Below the pieces are notes generated by a model, which was not told the DNA's origin, did not search any database, and saw nothing but the letters and a program-made list of their open reading frames with translations. A stretch of DNA of 64,000 nt from Aliidongia sp035943795 (lineage in GTDB: Bacteria > Pseudomonadota > Alphaproteobacteria > ATCC43930 > CGMCC-115725), in assembly GCF_035943795.1 (NCBI RefSeq), contig NZ_DASZBY010000140.1, positions 1 to 64,000 on the forward strand, written 5' to 3'. Position numbers and translations under genes: made by a program. Below are positions 18,312-27,447 of this stretch, in pieces; within the stretch, counting starts at the first letter, position 1, and every line of letters begins with the position of its first letter.

Positions 18312-18719
18312 ATGATCGGAATGGTTCTCGTGACCCATGGTCGTCTGGCCGCGGAATTCATCGCCGCGCTGGAGCATGTGGTCGGTCCGCAAACCAACAT
18401 CGCCGCGATCTGCATCGGTCCTGAGGACGATATGGAGCAGCGCCGCCAGGACATCGTGGATTCGATCGCCAAGGTCGAGGCCGGGCGCGGCGTCGTCATC
18501 CTGACCGACATGTTCGGCGGCACGCCGTCCAATCTCGCGATCTCGGTGATGGAGAAGGCCCGCATCGAAGTGATCGCGGGCATCAACCTGCCGATGCTGA
18601 TCAAGCTCGCCAGCCTGCGCCAGACCGAAACCCTGGGCGCCGCGGTCACGGGCGCGCAGGAGGCCGGCCGCAAGTACATCAACGTCGCCTCGCAGCTGCT
18701 CGCCGATGCGCGCGGGTGA
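18312..18719 (+). CDS. PTS system mannose-type EIIA component
   Basis: A 135-residue EIIA of the mannose/sorbose family. The active histidine is residue 9 in MVLVTHGRLA, and the family motif LTDMFGGTPSNLA is present. AAGGGAACACGC precedes the ATG. There are no IIB, IIC or IID genes, so as in other alphaproteobacteria it is probably a regulatory phosphoacceptor rather than part of a sugar transporter. It receives phosphate from the HPr encoded next. Confidence 0.92.
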   Translation: MIGMVLVTHGRLAAEFIAALEHVVGPQTNIAAICIGPEDDMEQRRQDIVDSIAKVEAGRGVVILTDMFGGTPSNLAISVMEKARIEVIAGINLPMLIKLASLRQTETLGAAVTGAQEAGRKYINVASQLLADARG

Positions 18720-18726
18720 GGCCGAT

Positions 18727-19023
18727 ATGAGCGACGACGGGATGGACGGCGCGACCGTGCGCCGGATGGTCACGATCTGCAATAAGCGGGGGCTCCATGC
18801 GCGCGCGGCGGCAAGATTCGTCAAATTGGCCGAACAGTTCGATGCCGATGTCCGGGTCGCGAAGAACGGCAGCGTCGTCAGCGGCCGCTCGATCATGGGG
18901 CTGATGATGCTCGCCGCCTCGATCGGCACGACGATCGAAATCCGGGCGACGGGCCGGCAGGCCGATGCGGCGATCGAGGCGATGGCCGGCCTCGTCTCGG
19001 ACGCGTTCGATGAGCAGGATTGA
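18727..19023 (+). CDS. ptsH: HPr phosphocarrier protein
   Basis: A 98-residue HPr. The active histidine is H24 in KRGLHARAAARF, and the HprK target serine is S55 in VSGRSIMGLMML. The start ATG follows GTGAGG seven bases upstream; an ATG seven codons earlier would overlap the EIIA gene. The 3' end overlaps ptsI by 14 bases. It carries phosphate from enzyme I to EIIA, and serine phosphorylation by HprK would throttle that flow. Confidence 0.95.
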   Translation: MSDDGMDGATVRRMVTICNKRGLHARAAARFVKLAEQFDADVRVAKNGSVVSGRSIMGLMMLAASIGTTIEIRATGRQADAAIEAMAGLVSDAFDEQD

Positions 19024-20791
19024 GACGACGCGATCGACTGATCCCCCGACGGGCGCACGCGCGGAGCGGGTGATCACGGGGCTGGGCGTGTCGCCCGGCC
19101 TGGCGCTCGGATCCGCGCACGTCTCGGATCTGGCGGCGCTGTCGGTGCCGGAATACGGCATCGCCACCAGCCAGATTTCGACCGAGCTCGACCGGTTCGA
19201 CGCCGCGGTCGGCCTATCGCGCCATCAATTGTCCAAGCTCAAGGACAAGTCGGCGGCGCTGCATGGGCCGGCGGCGGAAGAGGTCGGTTACCTGCTCGAC
19301 GCCCATCTGGCGATGTTGACCCATTCACGCCTGATCCGGGGCGTGGTGGCGCGCATCCAGGGCCAGGCGATCAATGCCGAGGCCGCGGTCCGCATCGAGA
19401 TCGAGGCGATCGCGGAGAGCTTCGCGCTGATGGGCGACGCTTATCTGGCGGCCCGCATCGACGATATCCGTGTGGTGGGCTCGCGGCTCATCCGCAACCT
19501 GACCAAGACGCCGTTCACCGCGATCGGCAAGCTGCCCGAAGGCACGGTGCTGCTCGCCGATGAATTGACGCCGGCGGACACGGCGCTGATGGACCCGGCG
19601 CGCGTCGCCGGCTTTGCGACCGCCCTCGGCGGTGCCGAGAGCCACACGGCGATCATGGCGCGGTCGCTGGGGATTCCCGCCGTGCTCGGCTGCGTCGGTT
19701 TGCTGCAGGGCGTCGGCCATGGCGACGTGGTGCTGGTCAACGGCAGCGCCGGCACGGTCACGATCAATCCGTCGCCGGCGACCCTGGCCCATTACGAGGC
19801 CGAGCGGCTGGTGGCGCAGCGCGAGAAGCGCCAGCTCGACCTGCTGCGGCAATTGCCGTCGGTCACGCGCGACGGGGTCGCGGTCGATTTGCAGGTCAAT
19901 ATCGAGCTGCCGCGCGAACTGGCCCAGGCGATCGAGGTCGCTGCCGCCGGCATCGGCCTGGTCCGGACCGAATTTCTGTTCATGAATCGCGAGAACCCGC
20001 CGAGCGAGGACGAGCAGGTCGAGGCGCTGACGCTATTGGTGCGCGGCATGGCCGGCGCGCCGGTCACCATCCGCACGCTCGACATCGGCGGCGACAAGCT
20101 CGCCTACAGCCTGCGCGGCATCACGGCCGACAGTCCGAACCCGGCGCTGGGCCTGCGCGCCATCCGCCTGTCGCTCAAGTATCGCCCGCTGCTGGAGACC
20201 CAGCTGGCGGCCATCCTTCGCGCCGGCGCCGAGGGGCCGGTGCGCATCCTGCTGCCGATGATCTCGTCGCTATCCGAGGTGCGCGACACGCGCACGGTGC
20301 TGCTGGCAACGGCCGAACGGCTCAAGGCGGCGGGCGTCCGCATCGCCGACCCGCTGCCGCCGCTCGGCATCATGATCGAGGTGCCGGGGGCGGCGCTTGC
20401 CGCCGACGCCTTCGCGGCCGAATGCGATTTCTTCGCACTTGGGACCAACGACCTCACGCAATACACGCTGGCGATCGATCGCGGCGACGATCAGGTCGCC
20501 CACCTCTATAACACGCTGCATCCGGCCGTGCTGCGGCTGATCCAGTTCTCCGCCGAGGCGGCGGTGCGTGCCGGGATCCCGATCAGCGTGTGCGGCGAGA
20601 TCGCCGGCGATCCCCGCTTCACCCCCCTGCTGCTGGGGTTGGGCATTCGCACCCTGTCGATGACGCCGGCCAGCCTGCCGCGGGTCAAGCAGCGCCTGCG
20701 CATGCTCAGTCTCGCCGAGGCGACCCGGCTCGCAGGCCAGGTGATGGCCCAGTCGGACGAACGTCGGATCGCGAGCCTGCTCGAATATTGA
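19010..20791 (+). CDS. ptsI: phosphoenolpyruvate-protein phosphotransferase (enzyme I)
   Basis: From the ATG overlapping ptsH the protein has 593 residues. It lacks the N-terminal GAF domain of PtsP. The phosphohistidine is in LGGAESHTAIMARSLGIPAV (near residue 212). The PEP-binding barrel carries GLVRTEFLFM, the IRTLDIGGDK motif, and the C-terminal FFALGTNDLTQYTLAIDR and ISVCGEIAGD. It starts the PTS phosphorylation chain from PEP. Its position after EIIA and ptsH completes the regulatory PTS operon. Confidence 0.94.
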   Translation: MSRIETTRSTDPPTGARAERVITGLGVSPGLALGSAHVSDLAALSVPEYGIATSQISTELDRFDAAVGLSRHQLSKLKDKSAALHGPAAEEVGYLLDAHLAMLTHSRLIRGVVARIQGQAINAEAAVRIEIEAIAESFALMGDAYLAARIDDIRVVGSRLIRNLTKTPFTAIGKLPEGTVLLADELTPADTALMDPARVAGFATALGGAESHTAIMARSLGIPAVLGCVGLLQGVGHGDVVLVNGSAGTVTINPSPATLAHYEAERLVAQREKRQLDLLRQLPSVTRDGVAVDLQVNIELPRELAQAIEVAAAGIGLVRTEFLFMNRENPPSEDEQVEALTLLVRGMAGAPVTIRTLDIGGDKLAYSLRGITADSPNPALGLRAIRLSLKYRPLLETQLAAILRAGAEGPVRILLPMISSLSEVRDTRTVLLATAERLKAAGVRIADPLPPLGIMIEVPGAALAADAFAAECDFFALGTNDLTQYTLAIDRGDDQVAHLYNTLHPAVLRLIQFSAEAAVRAGIPISVCGEIAGDPRFTPLLLGLGIRTLSMTPASLPRVKQRLRMLSLAEATRLAGQVMAQSDERRIASLLEY

Positions 20792-20847
20792 CGCCGCCAC
20801 CTCGGGAGAGGCGGCGGCGGCTGGTCGTGCTGGAGCGGCCTTGGTCG

Positions 20848-21297
20848 TTAGACGGTCTTTGCCTTCCGGACCGGCTTGCCGTCCCGGGCGCGCGAACCGA
20901 GACCGATCTGCTTGGCGAGGGCCGAACGCTGGGTCGCGTAATTCGGTGCCACCATCGGATAGTCCGCCGGCAGGCCCCAACGGGCGCGATATTCGTCCGG
21001 CGTCAGGTTGTAGGACGTCGCCAGATGCCGCTTCAGCATCTTGAGCTGTTTGCCGTCCTCCAGGCAGATGATGAAGTCGGGCGTCACCGAACGCTTGATC
21101 GGCACGGCCGGCTCCGGCCGCTCGACGACCGGTTCGACCGTTCCCGACTGGGGGGCGGAGAAAGCGCCATAGACGGTTGCGATCACGCCCGGCAGATCGC
21201 TGGCCGCAACCGGATTCTTCTTCAGATAGCTGGCGATGACATCGGTGACCATGCGCAGGACTTCGCCGTGGCTGGATGGGGTCGGCTTATCGGACAT
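20848..21297 (-). CDS. MucR/Ros-family transcriptional regulator
   Basis: A 149-residue protein. The N-terminal part (residues ~10-45) has the MucR oligomerisation pattern EVLRMVTDVIASYLKKNPV..SDLPGVI. The C-terminal zinc-hook reads FIICLEDGKQLKMLKRHL followed by LTPDEYRARWGL. The second zinc Cys is replaced by Asp (CLED), as in MucR. These regulators bind AT-rich promoters and control exopolysaccharide, motility and virulence genes in alphaproteobacteria. The neighbouring cold-shock-domain gene lies 75 bases upstream on the same strand and shares an N-terminal MucR-like helical region. Confidence 0.9.
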   Translation of the reverse strand: MSDKPTPSSHGEVLRMVTDVIASYLKKNPVAASDLPGVIATVYGAFSAPQSGTVEPVVERPEPAVPIKRSVTPDFIICLEDGKQLKMLKRHLATSYNLTPDEYRARWGLPADYPMVAPNYATQRSALAKQIGLGSRARDGKPVRKAKTV

Positions 21298-21372
21298 TTT
21301 TATTCCTATCCTTACGACTGGAAACGATGAGACCGGAGACGCCGCCCTGAGACGGCACAGGTTCGCTTGGCG

Positions 21373-22215
21373 CTACTTCGACGGAGTCATGCGGCGGGTG
21401 TTGCGCAGGCGCTCGATGCCGCCCAGGACATGCTCGGCCTCTTCGCGCGCGCTGGTCGCCCGCCCGCCGTCGCGCCTTACTTCCACCAGGATCGACCGGG
21501 CTTGCCGCCGGACGGTGGTCGTCCCATCGCTGCCGCCCAGGAAACCGGCGGCGGCCGAAGCAGGGTTGCGGCCGGGCAGGCTCAGCGATACGAGGGTGAC
21601 CCGTCCCCGGCCCAGGTCCTCGATCGTCGCCTCGATCTCCTGATCCTTGTAGAGCCGCTTGATGGCGGATTGTTCGAGCACGCCGCGCTCCAGCGCCACG
21701 TCGCCCGACACGCCGGTCAGGCGCAGCGCGCCCTTGCCGGTCTTGCCGTCGAACCATTTGACGACGCCGCGCACGGGGCCGCCCGCCGGGCGGATCGGCT
21801 GCAGCGATGCGGCCGGGTCCACCTCGGGCTGGACGATTTCGGCCCGGCGCAGCAGCCGGGGCTGCTGCGTCGGCTCCGGTGCCGCTTCCTCCAGCGGCTC
21901 CTCCGCCGGGGGCGCCTCGACGAGACGGCGCCGGGTCCGTGCGACACTCGCGCGCTCACCGCGGGGCTTCAGCACGATCGTCTTGGGCACCGTGGAGACC
22001 TCGACTTCCGACACCGCATGGGCGGGGGCAGTCCTGACCGTGCGCGCCTTCGGCAGCGGTGCCGTGTCCGGCCTGGCCGCCGGCGCGCCGAGCGTGTCGA
22101 CGGCGCGCACGATGTTGACGATCGTCTGGGCCACGTCGGCGACCGAGGTCGGCTGCGCGGCGAGAATCCGGGCGATGAAACGAATGGTCTCCGGTGATGG
22201 AGAGCTAGCTGTCAT
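21373..22215 (-). CDS. cold-shock-domain protein with MucR-like N-terminal region
   Basis: The protein has 280 residues. Residues ~8-42 (PETIRFIARILAAQPTSVAD..) resemble the N-terminal oligomerisation helices of MucR. A ~100-residue Ala/Pro/Arg-rich linker follows, then a cold-shock domain (~147-215) with RGVVKWFDGKTGKGALRL, in which the FKWFN..KGFGFI RNP motifs are degenerate. The C-terminal tail is basic. Single-stranded nucleic-acid binding is inferred. The shared N-terminal pattern suggests that it could co-assemble with the MucR protein encoded next to it. Confidence 0.6.
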   Translation of the reverse strand: MTASSPSPETIRFIARILAAQPTSVADVAQTIVNIVRAVDTLGAPAARPDTAPLPKARTVRTAPAHAVSEVEVSTVPKTIVLKPRGERASVARTRRRLVEAPPAEEPLEEAAPEPTQQPRLLRRAEIVQPEVDPAASLQPIRPAGGPVRGVVKWFDGKTGKGALRLTGVSGDVALERGVLEQSAIKRLYKDQEIEATIEDLGRGRVTLVSLSLPGRNPASAAAGFLGGSDGTTTVRRQARSILVEVRRDGGRATSAREEAEHVLGGIERLRNTRRMTPSK

Positions 22216-22692
22216 TGGTAACCTTCACAAGACGACTCGATGACGGATGGTATCACCCGCATCGGGGATTAGTCCCGGACTTGCCGGGGGGCGAGCGCGC
22301 GACACGTCGATAGTGTCAGATCTCTCTATTTTTTTGACGCTCCTAGATGAAACCTCGGCCGCGGTGGCGGATTTCATCGATGCGGAGACGTCGCTAGAGG
22401 GGACGTGCAGCGGCTGCTGACACCGTAAATAGTGCCTTGCCACAATAAACGGAAGAGGGCAACGGAGATAATTATCAAAAAATGTCAGAAAAGCCGAGTT
22501 CTCGACAGTCTTCCTTCGTCAGCATAGCGGCGCACGGTCGGAAGTCACCGCCACGTAATGTGCGCGGCGACAGAATTGGCAAAGGCCTCCGCTCCGAGTC
22601 GCGCAAATGTTCGCCAAGATGCGGTCACCGAAAATGGACAATCGACCGGGGCCAGAAGCCCAAGTCGAACGCCAATGATAAACCGGATGGTT
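22216..22692. other. intergenic region, no secure gene
   Basis: This stretch of 477 bases lies between the cold-shock-domain gene's start and the lysS stop. It has AT-rich patches (CTATTTTTTTGAC near 22327, GGAGATAATTATCAAAAA near 22465). A plus-strand frame starting ATG at 22482 has a GGAG site, but it is rich in Arg/Ser/Gly, overlaps lysS and looks non-coding. Promoter sequences for the minus-strand genes are expected at the left edge. Confidence 0.35.
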
Positions 22693-24234
22693 TCAGGTTG
22701 CCGGTCGCATGGTCGGGAAGGCGATCACGTCGCGGATCGCCGGGCTGTTGGTCAGCATCATGACCAGCCGGTCGATGCCCACGCCCAGGCCGCCGGTCGG
22801 CGGCAGGCCGTATTCCAGCGCCGTGATGAAGTCGACGTCGAGTTGCTGGGCCTCGTCGTCGCCCTGGTCACGCTGCTTCATCTGTTCGGCGAACCGGTCG
22901 AACTGGTCCTGCGGGTCGGTCAGCTCCGAATAGGCGTTGGTCAATTCGATGCCGTTGACGACCGTCTCGAACCGTTCGACCAGCCGAGGATTGTCACGGT
23001 GGACCTTGGTCAGCGGCGAGATGTCGAGCGGGTGGTCCATCACATGGGTCGGCTGGATCAGGGTATGTTCGACCTTGTCGCCGAACACGGCCTCGACCGC
23101 CTGACCCCAGTTCTCGTGCCCTTCGATCTTCACGCCCAGGCGCTTTGCCGCATCACGCGCCGCCTCGGCCGTGTCGATCATGTTGAAGTCGACACCCGTC
23201 TCGTCCTTGACCAGGTCGATCATCGAGCGGCGCGCCCAGGGACCGGCGAACTCGATCTCGTTCGCGCCGACCATGACCTTGGTCGTGCCGTTGGCGGCGA
23301 TCGCCGCGTGGGCGACCATGTCTTCCACCAGGGTGCGGATGTCGTTGTAATCGGCGAACGCCCAATACAACTCCATCATGGTGAATTCCGGATTGTGCCG
23401 CGGCGACACGCCCTCGTTGCGGAAGTTCCGGTTGATCTCGAACACCTTGTCCGACAGGCCGCCGACGATCAGCCGTTTCAGGTGCAGTTCCGGCGCGATG
23501 CGCAGGAAGAGATCCATGTCGAGCGTGTTGTGGTGGGTCACGAACGGCCGGGCGGTGGCGCCGCCGGCGATCGTGTGCAGCATGGGCGTCTCGACCTCGA
23601 GGAAGCCGCGTTCGATCAGAAAGCTGCGCATCGCGGCGATGATCAGGCTGCGCTTGCGCAGCGTCTCGCGGCTTTCGGGGTTCATGATCAGGTCGAGATA
23701 GCGCTGGCGATAGCGCGTCTCGAGGTCGCTGAGCCCGTGATATTTTTCCGGCAGTGGCAGCAGCGCCTTGGCCAGGACCGTGACTTCCGAGGCATTGACC
23801 GTCAGCTCGCCGCGCGGCGTGCGGCGCACCAGGCCGGTCACGCCCAGCATGTCGCCCAGGTCCAGGAGCTTTACCAGCTCGATCTGTTCGGGCGTCATGT
23901 AGTCCTTGTGGCAGAACACCTGGATCTTGCCGCTCTGGTCGTGCAGGTCGATGAACATGCCCGAATTGCGGATCGCCCTGATGCGGCCGCAGATCCTGAC
24001 GGACTTGTCGGTCGTCTCGCCCACCGGCAGTTCGGCGAATTCCTGCTCGATCCCGGCCGCCAGCGCCGTTCGCTCGAAGCGATAGGGATAGGGATTGACG
24101 CCCAGACGCTTCATCGCCTCGAGTTTGCCCAGCCGCGCCTGGCGGAATTCGTTGGACGCGTTGGAGGCGCGAAAGGCGGCAGCCTCATCGCGCGGCAGGG
24201 CGGCAGGGGCCTCGGGCCGGTCGTTGGCGGTCAT
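22693..24234 (-). CDS. lysS: lysyl-tRNA synthetase, class II
   Basis: A 513-residue enzyme. The start ATG has AGGACACC upstream; the frame extends further 5' without a ribosome binding site. It has an OB-fold anticodon-binding domain (RICGRIRAIRNSGMFIDL), motif 2 FEINRNFRNEGVSPRHNPEFTMMELYWAF, and motif 3 GLGVGIDRLVMMLTNSPAIRDVIAFP. It charges tRNA-Lys in the cytoplasm. It is divergent from the mmcB-alkB pair. Confidence 0.97.
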   Translation of the reverse strand: MTANDRPEAPAALPRDEAAAFRASNASNEFRQARLGKLEAMKRLGVNPYPYRFERTALAAGIEQEFAELPVGETTDKSVRICGRIRAIRNSGMFIDLHDQSGKIQVFCHKDYMTPEQIELVKLLDLGDMLGVTGLVRRTPRGELTVNASEVTVLAKALLPLPEKYHGLSDLETRYRQRYLDLIMNPESRETLRKRSLIIAAMRSFLIERGFLEVETPMLHTIAGGATARPFVTHHNTLDMDLFLRIAPELHLKRLIVGGLSDKVFEINRNFRNEGVSPRHNPEFTMMELYWAFADYNDIRTLVEDMVAHAAIAANGTTKVMVGANEIEFAGPWARRSMIDLVKDETGVDFNMIDTAEAARDAAKRLGVKIEGHENWGQAVEAVFGDKVEHTLIQPTHVMDHPLDISPLTKVHRDNPRLVERFETVVNGIELTNAYSELTDPQDQFDRFAEQMKQRDQGDDEAQQLDVDFITALEYGLPPTGGLGVGIDRLVMMLTNSPAIRDVIAFPTMRPAT

Positions 24235-24269
24235 GGTGTCCTGTTCGATGGACTGAGTGGGACGACTTC

Positions 24270-24298
24270 GTTCCCACCGATGGGAACGCAAGCGTTCC
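24270..24298. promoter_or_regulatory. overlapping inverted repeats between lysS and mmcB
   Basis: GTTCCCA / TGGGAAC (24270-24287) and GGAACGC / GCGTTCC (24283-24298) overlap by sharing one arm, so two alternative hairpins or a tandem operator are possible. They lie 36 bases upstream of the lysS start in the divergent control region. Confidence 0.4.
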
Positions 24299-24411
24299 TT
24301 ACTAGCGGCGGCCGGAAGGGACGACAAGGCGTTGCCGAGCATGGCGGCCTTGCCACGCGCCCGGCATTTGGTTTCTTATGATCCGGTTTGGAACAAAACA
24401 AGGACAAGCGC

Positions 24412-24876
24412 ATGGTGCCGAGCGAAGGCGGGGCGAGGGTGCAGGCCGGCGTGCTGCTGGCGCGCGGCGTGTGCCGGATGCTCGCCGCCCATGGATTTGC
24501 CGGCCTGACCGAGATGCCGCTCGCCAACGGACGGCGCGCCGACGTGATGACGCTCGACCGGGCCGGCGACATCACGATCGTCGAGGTCAAATCCTCGATC
24601 GAGGATTTCCGCACCGACCGGAAATGGCCGGAATACCGGGAGTTCTGCGACAAGCTGTTCTTTGCGGTGCCGGAGAGCTTTCCGGTCGAGCTCATCCCGG
24701 ACGATTGCGGGCTGATCCTGGCCGACGGGTTCGGCGCCGAGATCGTCCGGCCCGCGTCGGAGCATCGCCTGGTCGCCGCGCGGCGCAAGGCGGTCACGCT
24801 CCGGTTCGCCCATCTGGCCGCACTGCGCCTGCAGCGGCTGATCGACCCGGCTGCCGTGATGGAGACGACGTGGTGA
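24412..24876 (+). CDS. mmcB: MmcB-family DNA repair protein
   Basis: A 154-residue protein; the ATG follows AAGGACAAGCGC. It has a PD-(D/E)XK-like core: RRADVMTLDRAGDITIVEVKSSIEDFRTDRKWPEY, with the catalytic-type D...EVK arrangement, then CDKLFFAVPESF and DCGLILADGF. This is the MmcB family (methylation/mitomycin-related repair), widespread in Alphaproteobacteria. It overlaps the following alkB gene, which supports a DNA-damage role. Confidence 0.85.
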   Translation: MVPSEGGARVQAGVLLARGVCRMLAAHGFAGLTEMPLANGRRADVMTLDRAGDITIVEVKSSIEDFRTDRKWPEYREFCDKLFFAVPESFPVELIPDDCGLILADGFGAEIVRPASEHRLVAARRKAVTLRFAHLAALRLQRLIDPAAVMETTW

Positions 24877-25478
24877 GCCGGCTCACCGTCGGCCCCGGCA
24901 TCACCCTGTTCAAGGCGCTGGCGGGGGACGCGGTGCTGCAGGCGGCCCTGGCGGTGATCGAGGCCAGCCCGCCGCGCAAGATGTTGACGCCCGGCGGCAA
25001 GGCGATGTCGGTCGCCATGACCAATTGCGGGCCGCTCGGCTGGGTGACCGATCGCGACGGCTATCGCTACGTGTCCGACGATCCGTCGACCGGGCGGCCC
25101 TGGCCGGCGATGCCCGCACCGATGGCCGAACTCGCCGCGGCCGCGGCCGAAGCCTCGAGTTTTCCAGGATTCGTGCCCGAAGCCTGCCTGGTCAATCTCT
25201 ACGACACCGAGTCGCGCATGGGCGCGCATCAGGACCGCGACGAACGGGATCGGGCGGCACCGATCGTGTCGGTCTCGTTCGGGCTGTCGGCCCGGTTCCG
25301 CATCGGCGGTACCAGCCGGGGCGGTCCGACCCTGTCCTTCGTGCTCGACCATGGTGACGTGCTGGTTTTCGGAGGCCCGGCACGGCTCGCCTACCACGGC
25401 GTCGACCGGGTGCTGCCCGGCCGTCACGCGACCCTCGGCGCGCAGCGCATCAACCTGACTTTCCGTCGGGTGACTTAA
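24870..25478 (+). CDS. alkB: AlkB-type alpha-ketoglutarate-dependent dioxygenase
   Basis: About 202 residues; two consecutive GTG codons (24870 and 24873) can start translation, the second forming a GTGA overlap with mmcB. The iron ligands are visible as MGAHQDRDE (HxD) and the distal His in RLAYHGVDRVLPG, and the 2-oxoglutarate arginines in RINLTFRRV. The substrate lid PGGKAMSVAMTNCGPLGWVTD matches AlkB. It oxidatively removes methyl lesions such as 1-methyladenine and 3-methylcytosine from DNA. Being coupled to mmcB suggests a shared repair transcript. Confidence 0.93.
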   Translation: MVSRLTVGPGITLFKALAGDAVLQAALAVIEASPPRKMLTPGGKAMSVAMTNCGPLGWVTDRDGYRYVSDDPSTGRPWPAMPAPMAELAAAAAEASSFPGFVPEACLVNLYDTESRMGAHQDRDERDRAAPIVSVSFGLSARFRIGGTSRGGPTLSFVLDHGDVLVFGGPARLAYHGVDRVLPGRHATLGAQRINLTFRRVT

Positions 25479-25557
25479 GGGCTGTCTCTCGCCGCCGGGT
25501 CCTGTATCGTGGCGCCGAGCCGTGCCCTGCCCTGGAAATCGCGATCCCACACCCCCG

Positions 25558-26538
25558 ATGATTCGTTCCTTGCTTTCCGACCCGATCGCCCGGGCCCTGA
25601 CGTGCGCTTTGCTGGCCGGTCTCGCCGCCTGTCAGACCGAGGCCCCGAGACCGCAGGCGAGCGGCAGTTGCCTGGTCGAGCGCGCCGATTTCGGCGCGGC
25701 TACCGACCGCGCGGGCCTGCCGTCGGACCAGGCCGGCGGGGCCGACGGCTATTACGCCGCCCTGCGCCGTACCGTGCAGGATCCCGGCGACCAGGCCCGC
25801 ACCCTGTCGGTCGATCTCGCCAAGGACAGCGCTGCGGTCGACCACATGACGTCGAGCTTCGCCACCTTGAAGTCCTGCCGGCTCGATCGGGCTGAAGAGA
25901 TCCGCAACGGCGTCGCCGGCGGCAGCCTGGCCGTAGCGCAGGCGGCGCCCCTGCTCGCCGCGGAACGGGCGAACTTCGAGAGTGAGATCGCGGTGGCGCA
26001 GGATGCCGCCCGGCGGCTGGGCCAGCACGAGGCGATGCTGCGCGAGGTCGCCGACCGGCTGGCCGCCGCCCGGCCCGGAACGGATCTGAAGGTCGCACGT
26101 GCGGCGGCCGCGGCGCCCCCGCCGGCTCATTTCTTCGTCGCGACCACAGCGGCGGCGATCTATGCCAAGCCGACGGCGACTGCCTCCCGCGTCGCCAATC
26201 TGCGCCGGACCCAACGGGTGCAGGGCCCCGGTGGCGAGGCGGCACCCGGCTGGGTCCAGCTGACATTGAACGACGGATCGCCCGGTTACGTCGAAAGCGC
26301 CGTGCTGCGCCCGGCCCAGGCCAATGCATCGGCGTTGAAGGCCGCGGCCAAGGCCGAGACGGTGCGCGAGGCCGATGGCGATCCCATCGCCGCGGCCGCC
26401 CTCATGGCCCGCGTCGACCTGCCGGACCGGCAGCAGGCGCTCACGGCACTGGTCGATACCTCGACCGAGGGGTTGGCTCAGGCCTTCAATCCGTCGCCGC
26501 CACCTGCGGCGGATACCGACCCGCCGCCGGCCAGCTGA
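25558..26538 (+). CDS. lipoprotein with SH3-like domain
   Basis: About 326 residues from the ATG that directly starts a lipoprotein signal (IRSLL...TCALLAGLAAC, lipobox LAAC at residue 25). A helical, Ala/Arg-rich region follows (50-180). Then comes an SH3_3-like beta module (~195-255) with AIYAKPTATASRVANLRRTQRV and WVQLTLNDGSPGYVESAVLR. The C terminus is Pro-rich. SH3-like domains of this type usually bind peptidoglycan or wall enzymes, so an envelope role is inferred. An upstream ATG twelve codons earlier is less likely. Confidence 0.65.
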   Translation: MIRSLLSDPIARALTCALLAGLAACQTEAPRPQASGSCLVERADFGAATDRAGLPSDQAGGADGYYAALRRTVQDPGDQARTLSVDLAKDSAAVDHMTSSFATLKSCRLDRAEEIRNGVAGGSLAVAQAAPLLAAERANFESEIAVAQDAARRLGQHEAMLREVADRLAAARPGTDLKVARAAAAAPPPAHFFVATTAAAIYAKPTATASRVANLRRTQRVQGPGGEAAPGWVQLTLNDGSPGYVESAVLRPAQANASALKAAAKAETVREADGDPIAAAALMARVDLPDRQQALTALVDTSTEGLAQAFNPSPPPAADTDPPPAS

Positions 26539-26547
26539 CCCGTCCCG

Positions 26548-27447
26548 ATGGCAGCTTCGGCCGACCATAGGCGCGCAAAGCCGCGCAAGACGGCGTCGCC
26601 CAGTGCCTTTGGCCGCGACGCGGAGGACGTCGCCCGGATCGGCTTCGAAAACAGCGGGTGGCGTGACACCTATCATTTCCTGATGACCATCCCGATCCTG
26701 GCGTTGCTGCTGTTGCTCGCCGGCACCTGGATCGCCGCGAATGGATTGTTCGCCTGCCTCTACCTGTGCTTTCCCGAGGATGTCGCCCATGCCCGTCCGG
26801 GCTCGTTCGCCGACGCGTTCTTCTTCAGCGTCCAGACCATGGCGACGATCGGCTATGGCGACATGTATCCCCAGACCCTGGCGGCCAACCTGATCGCCAC
26901 GGCCGAAACGGTCTACGGCATGATGACCATGGCACTGTCGACCGGCCTGCTGTTCGCCCGGGTGTCGCGGCCGACCGCGCGCATGACTTTCAGCCACATT
27001 GCGGTCGTCGATAATTTCGGCGGCGCCCCGCATCTGATGTTCCGGGTCGCCAACCAGCGGCGCAACCAGATCGTCGAGGCGCAGATGCGCTTCTATGTCC
27101 TGCGGTCCGAGCGGTCGGCTGAAGGCCATGTCATGCGCCGGTTCCACGACTTGACGTTGGTTCGCGACCACACGCCGGTGTTCGCGCTGACCTGGACCGT
27201 CATGCATCGGATCGACGAGGCGAGCCCGCTGCACGACGTGACGCCCGAGATGATGGAGCTCGACGACATGAGCTTCGTCTGCACCATGACCGGGACCGAC
27301 GAGACCTTCGCCCAGACCGTGTATGCGCGCTATGCCTATAACGCCGACACCGTGCGCTGGAACGCCCGGTTCGCCGACATCTTCACCGTCCGTGCCGACG
27401 GCCGGCGGGCGGTGGATTATACGAGGTTTCACGATGTCGCCGAATGA
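26548..27447 (+). CDS. inward-rectifier-type potassium channel (KirBac)
   Basis: The protein has 299 residues. Two membrane helices flank a pore loop: helix 1 near 47-70 (MTIPILALLLLLAGTWIAANGLF), then FFFSVQTMATIGYGDMYP with the K+ filter TIGYG near residue 101, and helix 2 near 115-140. The C-terminal ~150 residues form the cytoplasmic Kir immunoglobulin-like domain (FSHIAVVDNFGGAPHLMFRVANQRRNQI). The channel would be a tetramer in the inner membrane. Its start lies 9 bases after the lipoprotein stop. Confidence 0.92.
   Translation: MAASADHRRAKPRKTASPSAFGRDAEDVARIGFENSGWRDTYHFLMTIPILALLLLLAGTWIAANGLFACLYLCFPEDVAHARPGSFADAFFFSVQTMATIGYGDMYPQTLAANLIATAETVYGMMTMALSTGLLFARVSRPTARMTFSHIAVVDNFGGAPHLMFRVANQRRNQIVEAQMRFYVLRSERSAEGHVMRRFHDLTLVRDHTPVFALTWTVMHRIDEASPLHDVTPEMMELDDMSFVCTMTGTDETFAQTVYARYAYNADTVRWNARFADIFTVRADGRRAVDYTRFHDVAE

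Noticed and set aside
15287..18682. Very long minus-strand open frame (over 1100 codons) opposite chvG, hprK-rapZ and EIIA
   Set aside because: It is a shadow of strongly supported plus-strand genes; composition is typical of antisense frames in high-GC DNA.
22482..22763. Small plus-strand gene between the cold-shock gene and lysS
   Set aside because: It has a GGAG site, but the product is Arg/Ser-rich without pattern and overlaps the lysS 3' end.
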